A DNA stretch of 64,000 nt from positions 1 through 64,000 of the forward strand of contig JANXTT010000065.1 in the NCBI GenBank assembly GCA_025352225.1, read 5' to 3'. The DNA comes from Mucilaginibacter sp. (GTDB taxonomy: Bacteria > Bacteroidota > Bacteroidia > Sphingobacteriales > Sphingobacteriaceae). Below the pieces are notes generated by a model. It was not told where the DNA came from. It made no database searches and saw only the letters and a list, made by a program, of their open reading frames with translations. Position numbers and translations under genes: made by a program. This document shows positions 8,840 through 17,242 of this stretch, in pieces (position 1 is the first letter of the stretch; the number at the start of each line of letters is the position of its first letter).

Positions 8840-8998
8840 TTATTTATTAATCAGTTTTTGAAACGATTCGATAGTAGTTTCCGATAAGGCCGCCGCCTCA
8901 TTTCTGGTGGGGGCGTTTTTTTTCTGCCTTTTGAAATTCCTCGAATGTAATAAAAGTATTGCATTCAAAGCCACCATGGCACAGGCTATAAACATCAT
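8840..8998 (-). CDS. small single-TM membrane protein
   Basis: A 52-aa product read from the ATG at 8998, which follows a GGGGA ribosome-binding-like run. Residues 1-18 (MMFIACAMVALNAILLLH) form one membrane helix, followed by a basic stretch (RNFKRQKK) and a hydrophilic tail. It begins just after the stop of the GldL-like gene and ends 7 bases before the FRG gene, so it looks like the middle gene of a three-gene operon. No family recognised. A longer frame exists upstream but overlaps the neighbouring gene out of frame. Confidence 0.5.
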   Translation of the reverse strand: MMFIACAMVALNAILLLHSRNFKRQKKNAPTRNEAAALSETTIESFQKLINK

Positions 8999-9006
8999 TC
9001 CCCAGT

Positions 9007-9192
9007 TTACTTTTTGTCGCCCTTTAAAATCACAATAATCAACCATAAAACCGCAAACATCTGCACCAGCATACCCGCGCCAAATATGATGGATGTGCCT
9101 GGCCAATGCTGTATTTTAAATGCCATACCGGCTATAATCAATATAAAACTCGCTAAAAAAATAACAACGGGGTAAACGTATTTAGAGTTCAT
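9007..9192 (-). CDS. small GldL-like two-helix membrane protein
   Basis: A 61-aa protein from the ATG at 9192 with two membrane helices. The segment FILIIAGMAFKIQHWPGTSIIFGAGM closely resembles the transmembrane hairpin of GldL, the type IX secretion/gliding motor subunit, whose N-terminus carries a similar FKIxHWPG turn. The large cytoplasmic part of GldL is absent, so it is not a functional GldL on its own. Many Bacteroidota encode such short hairpin proteins. It leads the operon with the 52-aa protein and the FRG protein. An upstream in-frame start would add about 26 mostly hydrophobic residues. Confidence 0.6.
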   Translation of the reverse strand: MNSKYVYPVVIFLASFILIIAGMAFKIQHWPGTSIIFGAGMLVQMFAVLWLIIVILKGDKK

Positions 9193-9359
9193 GGCGGCAA
9201 AGATAATCAAGATAAATAAAAACAGAATAACGCTCTTAAACGGAACAATCACCCGGCGCCAAACAATCAATTATTGACTATCGGCTCTCAACTTTTTACC
9301 TCCCCAACTGAAATAATTTCCTTAAATTTGCGCCTCTTAAAATTGAGGTAACTGTATTG

Positions 9360-12300
9360 ATGTACAACGAATATAAGCAGCTAAATCTATCACAGGTGGG
9401 TAAAGACGTTCTGGAATTTTGGAAACAGAACCACATCTTCGAAAAAAGTATCAGCAGCCGTCCGGCAAGCAAACCCTATACATTTTACGAGGGGCCGCCG
9501 TCGGCTAACGGCATGCCGGGTATACACCATGTCATGTCGCGGTCAATTAAGGATATTTTTTGCCGTTACAAAACCCTTAAAGGCTATCAGGTAAAACGCA
9601 AAGGCGGCTGGGATACCCACGGCCTGCCCATTGAGCTGGCTGTAGAAAAATCATTAGGCATCACTAAAGATGATATTGGCAAAAAAATATCTGTTGAAGA
9701 TTATAACAATGCCTGCCGTGCGGAGGTAATGAAATATACCGATGTATGGAACAATCTTACCCAAAAAATGGGCTATTGGGTTGATCTGGAAAACCCGTAC
9801 ATCACCTACAAAAACGAATACATTGAAACCCTTTGGTGGATATTAAAGGAACTTTACAACAAAGATTTTCTTTATAAAGGCTATACCGTACAGCCTTACT
9901 CGCCTGCGGCGGGCACGGGTTTAAGTTCGCACGAGTTGAACCAGCCCGGCACCTACCGCATGCTGAAAGACACTTCTATCACCGCGCAGTTTAAAATTAA
10001 AAGAAATAGCAAATCTGAATTCCTATTTAATGGTATAAATACTGATATATTTTTCTTAGCATGGACAACAACTCCATGGACTTTGCCATCTAATTGCGCG
10101 TTGGCTGTAGGAGAAGGTGATAAAATTAGATATACAGCAATAACTACTTATAATCAATACACTAACATAAAAGTTACAGTTATAGCTGCGACAGCCTTAC
10201 TTCCAAAGCTTTTTGATGAAAACAAATACGAATACGTTGCTGATGGCCGAATCGACTCGCCTAAGACGGCATCGGGAAAAATCCCCTGTTGGTTTGCTTA
10301 CAATGATTTAACATTGTATGGTCAAGATTTAGTCGGAATACATTATGAGCAACTAATGCCCTACGTAACTAACGCTGATCTGGAAGCAAACGCCTTCCGG
10401 GTAATCGCGGGTGATTTTGTAACTACCGAAGATGGTACAGGTATAGTACATATAGCTTCTGTTTTTGGCGCGGACGATTTTAGGGTGGCTAAAGCCAATG
10501 GTGTGCCATCTGTGTTGGTATTGGATGAGAATGGCAAAGAAGTGCCCCTGGTTGATAAGCGCGGACGTTTTGTAGATGAAGTAACCGATTTTGCAGGGCG
10601 CTTTGTAAAAGAAGAATACTATAGCGATGCCGAACGCGCCGCACCCGATTTTAAGCCTACCGATGTGCTTATCGCCATTAAGCTGAAGGAAGACAATAAG
10701 GCATTTGATGTAAAGAAATATGAGCATAGTTACCCGCATTGCTGGCGTACTGATAAGCCAATATTGTATTATCCATTGGATAGCTGGTTTATCCGCACCA
10801 CAGCGGTTAAACAAAAACTGGTTGACCTGAATAAAACCATCAACTGGAAGCCAGAATCTACCGGAACGGGCCGTTTTGGTAACTGGCTGGAAAACCTGGT
10901 CGACTGGAACCTATCGCGCTCACGCTATTGGGGAACGCCCTTGCCCATATGGCGATCAGAGGATGGCACAGAAGAAAAATGTATAGGATCTCAGCAGGAG
11001 TTAAGATCAGAAATTGATAAATCGATACAGGCGGGCTTTTTAGCCGAAGGTTTTAACCTTTCGGATCTGCACCGCCCATATGTTGATGATGTTATTTTGG
11101 TATCGTCAACAGGTAAAAAAATGTTCCGCGAGCCCGACCTGATTGACGTTTGGTTCGATTCGGGAGCTATGCCTTACGCGCAATGGCATTACCCTTTTGA
11201 AAATAAGGAGCAATTTGAAAACACCTACCCGGCAGATTTTATTGCCGAAGGTGTTGACCAAACCCGAGGCTGGTTTTTTACCCTGCATGCCATAGCCGTA
11301 ATGCTAAGCGAAGCCAGCGATGATATTAAAGCCGTTAACGCCCGTATTGGCAACCCCGGTATCGCGTTTAAAAACGTGGTGTCAAATGGCCTGGTGCTGG
11401 ATAAGAACGGTAATAAAATGTCGAAACGATTGGGTAACGCTGCCGATCCATTCGAAACCATTGAACAGTTTGGTGCCGATGCTACCCGCTGGTACATGAT
11501 TAGCAACGCCGCCCCCTGGGACAACCTTAAATTTAACATGGAAGGGCTGGACGAAGTGCGCCGCAAGTTTTTTGGTACCCTGCATAATACCTACTCGTTT
11601 TTTGCACTTTATGCCAATATTGATAACTTTAACTACGCCGAAACCGAAATAGCACCAGCCAGCCAACCCGAAATTGACCGTTGGATCATTTCATTACTTA
11701 ATACCTTAACCAAAGAGGTTGATGAATATTATGCCGATTTTGAACCCACCAAAGCTACCCGTGCCATACAGAGTTTTGTGGATGAGCATTTAAGCAACTG
11801 GTACGTTAGATTAAGCCGTCGCCGTTTCTGGAAGTCGGACGATTCTGCCGATAAACTATCGGGATACCAAACCTTGTATACTTGTTTGGTTACCATCGCT
11901 AAATTAATATCGCCGGTGGCACCGTTTTTTGCCGAGCGTTTGTTTACCGACCTTAACACGGCAACCCAAAAAGAAGCTGTAGAATCGGTTCATTTGGCAG
12001 ATTTTCCCGCTTACCGCGAAGAACTGGTGGATAAGGATCTGGAAGAACGCATGCAACTGGCACAGGATGTATCGTCGCTAGTGCTATCGTTACGAAAAAA
12101 AGTAAGTATCAATGTAAGGCAACCCTTAAGCCGGATATTATTGCCTATATTAGATAAAAACTTTGAGCACCAGGCCGAGCTGGTTAAAGAGTTGATTTTG
12201 TTAGAAACCAATATTAAAAATATAGAGTATATAACCGATACGGCAGGTTTCATAAAAAAGAAAATAAAGCCTAACTTTAAAGCATTAGGTGCCAAGGTGG

Positions 12301-12770
12301 GTAAGGATATGAAAGCTGTTGCAGAGGTTATAAACGCTTTTACACCCCAGCAAATAACCGAGATTGAAGCACAAGGCCAAATTTGGATACTTGATGCTAA
12401 ATACTTAATACTATTAAGCGACGTTGAGATTATAGCCGAAGATGTACCCGGATGGCAGGTTGCCAATTTAGGCAAGTTAACCGTGGCATTGGATATTAAT
12501 ATAACAGAGGAATTAAAAGAGGAGGGGATATCGCGCGAGTTAATTAACAGGATACAAAACCTGCGGAAAGAAAAGAATTTTGAGGTAACTGATAAAATTA
12601 ACGTTCGCTTAACAAACCATCCCTACATCGCCGGGGCGGTGAAAAATAATTTATCATATATTTGCGCCGAAATTTTGGCAGAGAGTTTACAGCTTGACTC
12701 CCAATTAGATGAGGGTGATGTAACTTATATTGATGGAAAAGAAATTAAAATTGCAATAACTAAAGTATAA
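9360..12770 (+). CDS. ileS: isoleucyl-tRNA synthetase
   Basis: Class I synthetase charging tRNA-Ile, with an editing (CP1) domain that removes mischarged valine. At 1136 aa it is of the long type common in Bacteroidota. The HIGH-like motif reads GIHH at about residue 52 within PPSANGMPGIHHVMSR. KMSKRLGN is at about residue 687, and the CP1 editing domain lies between them, with WTTTPWTLPSN at its start. The ATG at 9360 directly follows a TTG; a TAAATTTG box sits at 9323-9330. A stretch inside the editing domain (about 9990-10240) is markedly AT-richer than the rest. Upstream of the DksA-like and lspA genes. Confidence 0.97.
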   Translation: MYNEYKQLNLSQVGKDVLEFWKQNHIFEKSISSRPASKPYTFYEGPPSANGMPGIHHVMSRSIKDIFCRYKTLKGYQVKRKGGWDTHGLPIELAVEKSLGITKDDIGKKISVEDYNNACRAEVMKYTDVWNNLTQKMGYWVDLENPYITYKNEYIETLWWILKELYNKDFLYKGYTVQPYSPAAGTGLSSHELNQPGTYRMLKDTSITAQFKIKRNSKSEFLFNGINTDIFFLAWTTTPWTLPSNCALAVGEGDKIRYTAITTYNQYTNIKVTVIAATALLPKLFDENKYEYVADGRIDSPKTASGKIPCWFAYNDLTLYGQDLVGIHYEQLMPYVTNADLEANAFRVIAGDFVTTEDGTGIVHIASVFGADDFRVAKANGVPSVLVLDENGKEVPLVDKRGRFVDEVTDFAGRFVKEEYYSDAERAAPDFKPTDVLIAIKLKEDNKAFDVKKYEHSYPHCWRTDKPILYYPLDSWFIRTTAVKQKLVDLNKTINWKPESTGTGRFGNWLENLVDWNLSRSRYWGTPLPIWRSEDGTEEKCIGSQQELRSEIDKSIQAGFLAEGFNLSDLHRPYVDDVILVSSTGKKMFREPDLIDVWFDSGAMPYAQWHYPFENKEQFENTYPADFIAEGVDQTRGWFFTLHAIAVMLSEASDDIKAVNARIGNPGIAFKNVVSNGLVLDKNGNKMSKRLGNAADPFETIEQFGADATRWYMISNAAPWDNLKFNMEGLDEVRRKFFGTLHNTYSFFALYANIDNFNYAETEIAPASQPEIDRWIISLLNTLTKEVDEYYADFEPTKATRAIQSFVDEHLSNWYVRLSRRRFWKSDDSADKLSGYQTLYTCLVTIAKLISPVAPFFAERLFTDLNTATQKEAVESVHLADFPAYREELVDKDLEERMQLAQDVSSLVLSLRKKVSINVRQPLSRILLPILDKNFEHQAELVKELILLETNIKNIEYITDTAGFIKKKIKPNFKALGAKVGKDMKAVAEVINAFTPQQITEIEAQGQIWILDAKYLILLSDVEIIAEDVPGWQVANLGKLTVALDINITEELKEEGISRELINRIQNLRKEKNFEVTDKINVRLTNHPYIAGAVKNNLSYICAEILAESLQLDSQLDEGDVTYIDGKEIKIAITKV

Positions 12771-12778
12771 TAAAATTG

Positions 12779-12811
12779 CTCTGTTACTAAAACAATAACC
12801 AGGTAACAGAG
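12779..12811 (+). terminator. hairpin after ileS
   Basis: CTCTGTTAC (12779-12787) pairs with GTAACAGAG (12803-12811) across a 15-base loop. The T-run is weak, so it may be a partial terminator or processing site between ileS and the DksA-like gene. Confidence 0.4.
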
Positions 12812-12840
12812 TTTACAACACAATTTAAATAAACACCCGG

Positions 12841-13221
12841 ATGAAAGAATACGAAAAGACCAGATATTCCGATACTGAACTACAGGAATTTAAGGGATTG
12901 CTTTTAGATAAATTAAAGGCCGCTAAAGAAGAATTAAACGCGTTGGCCTCATCATTGAGTAATCCAAACTCAAATGGCACCGATGACACCGCAGGCACCT
13001 ACAAAACCCTCGAAGACGGCTCAGCCACTTTAGAGAAAGAACAGATTAACCAGCTTGCCGCCCGTCAGAAAAAATTCATTGAACAATTGGAAGCCGCTTT
13101 GGTACGTATAGAAAACAAAACCTATGGCATTTGCCGCGAAACCGGCAAACTGATCCCTAAGGAGCGTTTACGTGTAGTACCGCATACTACCTTAAGTATG
13201 GAAGCAAAATTGAAACAATAA
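12841..13221 (+). CDS. TraR/DksA family protein lacking the zinc cysteines
   Basis: A 126-aa protein of the DksA/TraR superfamily, whose members reach into the RNA polymerase secondary channel and tune transcription with ppGpp. The N-terminal coiled coil (about 8-95) is followed by the degenerate finger block YGICRETGKLIPKERLRVVPHTTLSMEAK. Only one cysteine remains where the classical protein has four, so zinc is probably not bound. This cysteine-poor form is known in Bacteroidota next to lspA. The stop codon abuts the lspA start with no gap, implying one transcript and coupled translation. Confidence 0.88.
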   Translation: MKEYEKTRYSDTELQEFKGLLLDKLKAAKEELNALASSLSNPNSNGTDDTAGTYKTLEDGSATLEKEQINQLAARQKKFIEQLEAALVRIENKTYGICRETGKLIPKERLRVVPHTTLSMEAKLKQ

Positions 13222-13827
13222 ATGAAGGTATCGTATATCAAACCTTTTCTTACTGCTGCTTTTATAATTCTTGCCGACCAAATTATTAAGATCTGGGTTA
13301 AATCCCACATGTATATTGGACAGGAGATTAAGTTTATGGGCGATAGGGGCATGCTGCACTATACCGAAAACAACGGCATGGCATGGGGGCTTGAACTTGG
13401 TGGTGATTTTGGCAAATTGTTGTTAACCCTTTTTCGTATCGCGGCGGTTTGCGGCATTGGCTACGGGTTGTATTATATGGTAAAACACAAACACCACCGG
13501 GGCCTTATCATGAACCTGTCATTTATTTTTGCCGGGGCAATGGGTAATATCGTAGATTCTACGTTTTACGGTGTGATCTATAAATACGCGCCCATTTTTC
13601 ACGGCCGTGTGGTTGATATGTTTTACTTTCCACTTATTTCGGGGTATTTCCCTAAATGGATACCCTATTGGGGAGGCGAAGATTTTATATTTTTCAGGCC
13701 CATATTTAACCTGGCAGATTCTGCCATATCCATCGGCGTTTTCCTGATCCTGATCAATCAGAAACATTATTTTAAACACGAGGTAAAAGAGCAAACCAGC
13801 CTCAACAGTGAGATGGTTGAAGAATAG
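13222..13827 (+). CDS. lspA: lipoprotein signal peptidase (signal peptidase II)
   Basis: Inner-membrane aspartyl protease that cleaves signal peptides from prolipoproteins. The 201-aa product has four membrane helices. The two catalytic aspartates are visible in GNIVDSTFYGVI (about residue 113) and FNLADSAISIGV (about residue 166), with GRVVDMF between them. It is slightly longer than E. coli LspA because of a loop around SGYFPKWIPYWGGEDFIF. The window encodes several lipobox proteins that would be substrates. It starts on the base after the DksA-like stop codon. Confidence 0.95.
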   Translation: MKVSYIKPFLTAAFIILADQIIKIWVKSHMYIGQEIKFMGDRGMLHYTENNGMAWGLELGGDFGKLLLTLFRIAAVCGIGYGLYYMVKHKHHRGLIMNLSFIFAGAMGNIVDSTFYGVIYKYAPIFHGRVVDMFYFPLISGYFPKWIPYWGGEDFIFFRPIFNLADSAISIGVFLILINQKHYFKHEVKEQTSLNSEMVEE

Positions 13828-13830
13828 TTA

Positions 13831-13905
13831 TAATGTACAAATGAGTAAACAGGCGGGTATGGCAATTATTATAGCCTTAACTCTGCGATACCCATTTGTA
13901 CATTA
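13831..13905. terminator. long nested dyad between convergent genes
   Basis: TAATGTACAAAT (13831-13842) pairs with ATTTGTACATTA (13894-13905), and inside it GGGTAT (13855-13860) pairs with ATACCC (13888-13893), with a GGC/GCC pair within. The structure fills the space between the convergent ends of lspA and the M28 peptidase, so a bidirectional terminator is likely. It lacks a clear U-run. Confidence 0.5.
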
Positions 13906-13909
13906 ACAG

Positions 13910-15550
13910 CTACTTCCCCATATATTTATCCCGTATAGCTTTAAATTCAGACCCAGCCTTCCATCCCGGAAACGTGGATTCATTACTTAACTTATACCCT
14001 ATATTAAACAGTATATTGGCTATCTGCGCCATGCCTGTGGCATCCATATTGCTGGTGTAGTTATCAGTTACCTGGTGGTAGCGGTGCGCGTTATAATCCT
14101 CCTTTTGTTGCCTGCCCCAATTACCACCATGCGCAACGCTTTCAAATCCATTTACAATATCAAGCGCGGGTACACCAACTTTGGCAAAGTTAAAATGATC
14201 CGACCGGTAATAGCTTCCTGCCCCTGGCCGGGCATCTCCAACTACAGTTAAGCCGTCGCGTTTTGCTTCATTAACTACATAATCCTCTAAATCGTTTTGC
14301 CCTTTGCCGGTAACTGCAATGTCTTTAGTTTCGCCGTAAAAGCCCAGGGCATCCATATTCAAGTTGCCTACCGTTTTATTGAGTGGAAACACCGGATGCT
14401 TGGCATAATATTCAGAACCCAGCAAACCCTGTTCCTCGCCGGTTACCGATAAAAAAACAACCGACCGCTCCGGCTTATCTTTAAGCCCGCCAAATGCTTT
14501 TGCCAGGCTTAATAAAGCAGCAACACCGCTCGCGTTATCAACGGCTCCATTATAAATGGAATCGCCTTTAACGGCGCGGCCCACACCAAAATGATCCCAG
14601 TGAGCGGTATAAATAATATTTTCGTTGGGCCTGGCACTTCCTTTTAAAACACCGATCACGTTATGCGACATGGCATATTTCAATTTATTACTTATGCCTA
14701 TGTTAAGTGTAAGGTTTAAGGGAATTGCCTTAAAACTCCGTTTACGTGCCAGAGTACGTATGTCGCCTGTAATGCCAGCACTTGCTAATATTTTTGTAGC
14801 GGCATCTTCTGTTATCCAGCCCTCCACCTGGCAGTGCAATCTATAGTTATCTTTTTCCTGAAGGTATAGTTTTGCACCCATATTGCTATTCCTTATTACC
14901 GCCCAACCGTAGCTCGCAGCTTCTGTTTGATGAACAATAATTACCCCCGCGGCTCCATGCCGGGCTGCCTCTTCGTACTTGTAGGTCCAGCGGCCATAAT
15001 AGGTCATGGTATCGCCCTTGAATAAAGAGCGGTCGCCCGATTTAAAACCCGGGTCGTTAACTAATACCATCACTGTTTTGCCCTTAACATCCAGCCCGGC
15101 GTAATCATTCCAATGGTATTCTGGTGCCACTACACCATAGCCGGCAAATACCACCGGCGAATTTTTAAGTTGTACGGTTTCCTGTTCCCGCCGGCTAAAT
15201 GCCACAAAATCATCTCCCAATTTTAAATCGAGGTTTGCTTTCCCGCCTTTAATCAGCATGTTTACCGAAGGGCTGCTCGTAACCTCAACCATTGGGATGT
15301 CCTGAAAATAACTTCCATTATTGCCCGGCCAGAGCCCCGCTTTTTTAAGTTCTGCCGCAATATAATTGATCGCCCGGGTTTCGCCCACTGTAAAAGGTTT
15401 TCGCCCCATTAACGAATCGTTTGCCAATACCGCTATATGCCCCTTTATCTCATCAGCTGTTACCGGGCCTACTCCTTTGTTTTTAATGTCAAATGCCGTT
15501 AAAATTCCCAAAGCCACAACTATCCAAAAACACTTATCTACAAGTTTCAT
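13910..15550 (-). CDS. M28 family zinc metallopeptidase with PA domain
   Basis: A 546-aa exported aminopeptidase-like protein. An N-terminal hydrophobic segment (about 8-20) serves as signal or anchor. A protease-associated insert lies at about 110-270 (VVFAGYGVVAPEYHWNDYAGLDVKGK). The M28 zinc site is complete: the histidine and aspartate of AHWDHFGVG, the bridging aspartate of DNASGVAAL, the catalytic glutamate pair of TGEEQGLLGSEYYA, the aspartate of NMDALGFYG and the final histidine of YRSDHFNFAKVG. Likely role is periplasmic peptide degradation. It is divergent from the small precursor-like gene at 15715 and has its own promoter. Confidence 0.93.
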   Translation of the reverse strand: MKLVDKCFWIVVALGILTAFDIKNKGVGPVTADEIKGHIAVLANDSLMGRKPFTVGETRAINYIAAELKKAGLWPGNNGSYFQDIPMVEVTSSPSVNMLIKGGKANLDLKLGDDFVAFSRREQETVQLKNSPVVFAGYGVVAPEYHWNDYAGLDVKGKTVMVLVNDPGFKSGDRSLFKGDTMTYYGRWTYKYEEAARHGAAGVIIVHQTEAASYGWAVIRNSNMGAKLYLQEKDNYRLHCQVEGWITEDAATKILASAGITGDIRTLARKRSFKAIPLNLTLNIGISNKLKYAMSHNVIGVLKGSARPNENIIYTAHWDHFGVGRAVKGDSIYNGAVDNASGVAALLSLAKAFGGLKDKPERSVVFLSVTGEEQGLLGSEYYAKHPVFPLNKTVGNLNMDALGFYGETKDIAVTGKGQNDLEDYVVNEAKRDGLTVVGDARPGAGSYYRSDHFNFAKVGVPALDIVNGFESVAHGGNWGRQQKEDYNAHRYHQVTDNYTSNMDATGMAQIANILFNIGYKLSNESTFPGWKAGSEFKAIRDKYMGK

Positions 15551-15566
15551 TAAATACAGTTATATT

Positions 15567-15599
15567 CAAATATAACCAATGGCGGGCCAAAAAAGTCAA
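15567..15599 (-). promoter_or_regulatory. promoter for the M28 peptidase gene
   Basis: Read on the minus strand: TTG (15599-15597), 22 bases, TATATTTG (15574-15567), matching TTG-N17-23-TAnnTTTG. The ATG at 15550 follows 16 bases after the box. On the plus strand a TAAATTTG box at 15613-15620 could serve the divergent gene at 15715. Confidence 0.55.
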
Positions 15600-15714
15600 T
15601 CATTAATATATTTAAATTTGCTTAATGATAAAATTATATGCGCATAAAAATATTTTTTTATAATATATTATTGAATTATAAGTATTTATTATCTTGGTTC
15701 AAATTATAAAAACC

Positions 15715-16173
15715 ATGAATACAGAAAACCCTAAAAAACCATTAATTAATGAGTCCGATTTACCTCAAACATCATCAGGTAATTCAACAGTTGGCCCTAA
15801 CTCAGAAACTCCCGAGTTGCTGAAAAAATTTTTAGAAGCTCATAACAGTTTTGTCCTTTCAAATATCCCTGAACAAAATTTAGGAGGCATTAAGGCTGTA
15901 TCGGAAGGCAAATCAGTACTTGACGGCGGAATAAAAACCATACGCGACGCCAAGAGTGACGCCGACGATAAAACCGATGCTGATAAACAAGCTAAGGATG
16001 ATAAAACTGACTTGGATGGTAAACCTAATAGAGACGCAAATAAAGACAAGCACGACAAAGACAAAAATGACACTACCACAGACCAACTTTCCGCTGCTAC
16101 TGTGTCTCATAATCCGGTTAATGAGTTTCTTAAAAACATGATAGATACTATAGAAAGTTTGAAAAAAAAATAG
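15715..16173 (+). CDS. candidate graspetide-like precursor peptide (Asp/Lys/Thr-rich)
   Basis: A 152-aa protein with no cysteine, no signal peptide and a strongly biased middle. Residues 78-123 are made almost only of D, K, N, T and A, with a repeated DDKTD unit (84-88 and 95-99). The first part (1-75) and the last part (124-152) are of ordinary composition. Two proteins with features of RimK-type peptide ligases follow. Graspetide ligases join Asp/Glu side chains to Ser/Thr/Lys, so an acid-rich, Lys/Thr-rich segment would suit as a core with the N-terminus as leader. This is inference: no known precursor family is recognised. The ATG at 15715 was chosen because no upstream ATG exists. Confidence 0.6.
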   Translation: MNTENPKKPLINESDLPQTSSGNSTVGPNSETPELLKKFLEAHNSFVLSNIPEQNLGGIKAVSEGKSVLDGGIKTIRDAKSDADDKTDADKQAKDDKTDLDGKPNRDANKDKHDKDKNDTTTDQLSAATVSHNPVNEFLKNMIDTIESLKKK

Positions 16174-16213
16174 ATCCATTAAAGGGTATCTAATTATCAA
16201 ATACTTATAAATA

Positions 16214-16241
16214 GGCTGTCTCTAATAATACAGAGGCAGCC
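16214..16241 (+). terminator. hairpin between precursor-like gene and ligase-like genes
   Basis: GGCTGTCTCT (16214-16223) pairs with AGAGGCAGCC (16232-16241) with one G-U pair and an 8-base loop; a TTGTTTTAATT tract follows. It would end most transcripts after the 15715 gene and lower expression of the two downstream genes if they are read through. Confidence 0.6.
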
Positions 16242-16359
16242 GATTGTTTTAATTAGCTATAAATAATTTAGTACTCAATTTTTCATTTTACTGCTCAGTC
16301 CTCTGTAGCTGTAGATTTTTTTTGTAAGCTTACTAAATATTAAAATTATTAATAAAAGC

Positions 16360-17205
16360 ATGTGGTTCATCTTTACTGATAAATACTTTCCTTATACCAT
16401 CAGCACCGTCTCTAAAGTATTGGGTGAGGATTGCATTATAATTCAAAACTCCGAAATAGGGAACTCTATTCATACTTCTGTAGAAATTACAAATAACCAT
16501 TTTAAGTGCTGCTTAATTATCGATAATGAAAAGCATACGTTAACATCCAACGATTTTATTTGGTTATACAGGCGCCCATATTCATTTAAGGGGGATGACA
16601 CTACAGATCTTGAAAAATATCAGGAAAGCGAGCATAATTGCGCCGTCCAAGGTTTTATGCAAAATTGCGCAGCAAAAAAGATCAACGCGTATTCTTGCCA
16701 TAATAAGCTGATGAATATGAATGTATTTTCGGTGTTATACACTTTTTTACAAGATAACCAACAATTGGTTATGCCTGTAATAAATGTAACACACGGGCCA
16801 CCGCCGGTAAATCAATTTGCAAAGTGGCCAATAGATGATGTAAATAAAAATGGTTTTTTTTATTTTTCGCTGAGCGACAAATCTTTAGGAAATCTCCAGC
16901 TTGTGATTGCTTTGGGTGAACATATCCTTGTTTATGAAATTAAAGATAATATGCCTTTATTTATCGCAGACGTAAATAAAAACTTAAAAACAGAAATACA
17001 GCAATTAAAAAATAAGCTCAATAAAGATTATCTCGAACTTATCATAATAAAAAGCTCGGACAACTATCCGGTATTTTATGTAAAAGATGACCCAACTTAT
17101 CTAGAATACCTATTATCAAACGGGTGTATGGAATTCGAGGAAATTCTTCATAACTATGTAACTGCGAATACAATAATAACAAACAAGGCCAGCTTATACA
17201 TTTAA
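16360..17205 (+). CDS. graspetide-ligase-like protein with pre-ATP-grasp N-terminus and no visible catalytic C-terminus
   Basis: A 281-aa cytoplasmic protein. IWLYRRP at residues 67-73 matches the (V/I)WxRRP motif at the end of the N-terminal domain of MvdC/MvdD-type graspetide ligases. The following segment (about 90-145, KINAYSCHNKLMNMNVFSVL) resembles the part of those enzymes where an asparagine/lysine pair precedes the ATP-grasp domain. Beyond that I cannot find the ATP-binding lysine, the RxxR segment or the terminal ExNxxG motif. It may be an inactive partner or a substrate-recognition subunit. It lies 37 bases before a more complete RimK-like gene. Function is inference from motif and context. 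Confidence 0.5.
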   Translation: MWFIFTDKYFPYTISTVSKVLGEDCIIIQNSEIGNSIHTSVEITNNHFKCCLIIDNEKHTLTSNDFIWLYRRPYSFKGDDTTDLEKYQESEHNCAVQGFMQNCAAKKINAYSCHNKLMNMNVFSVLYTFLQDNQQLVMPVINVTHGPPPVNQFAKWPIDDVNKNGFFYFSLSDKSLGNLQLVIALGEHILVYEIKDNMPLFIADVNKNLKTEIQQLKNKLNKDYLELIIIKSSDNYPVFYVKDDPTYLEYLLSNGCMEFEEILHNYVTANTIITNKASLYI

Positions 17206-17242
17206 TTAGCCTTGCTTACCACCAATAAACTTTCTTATATAT

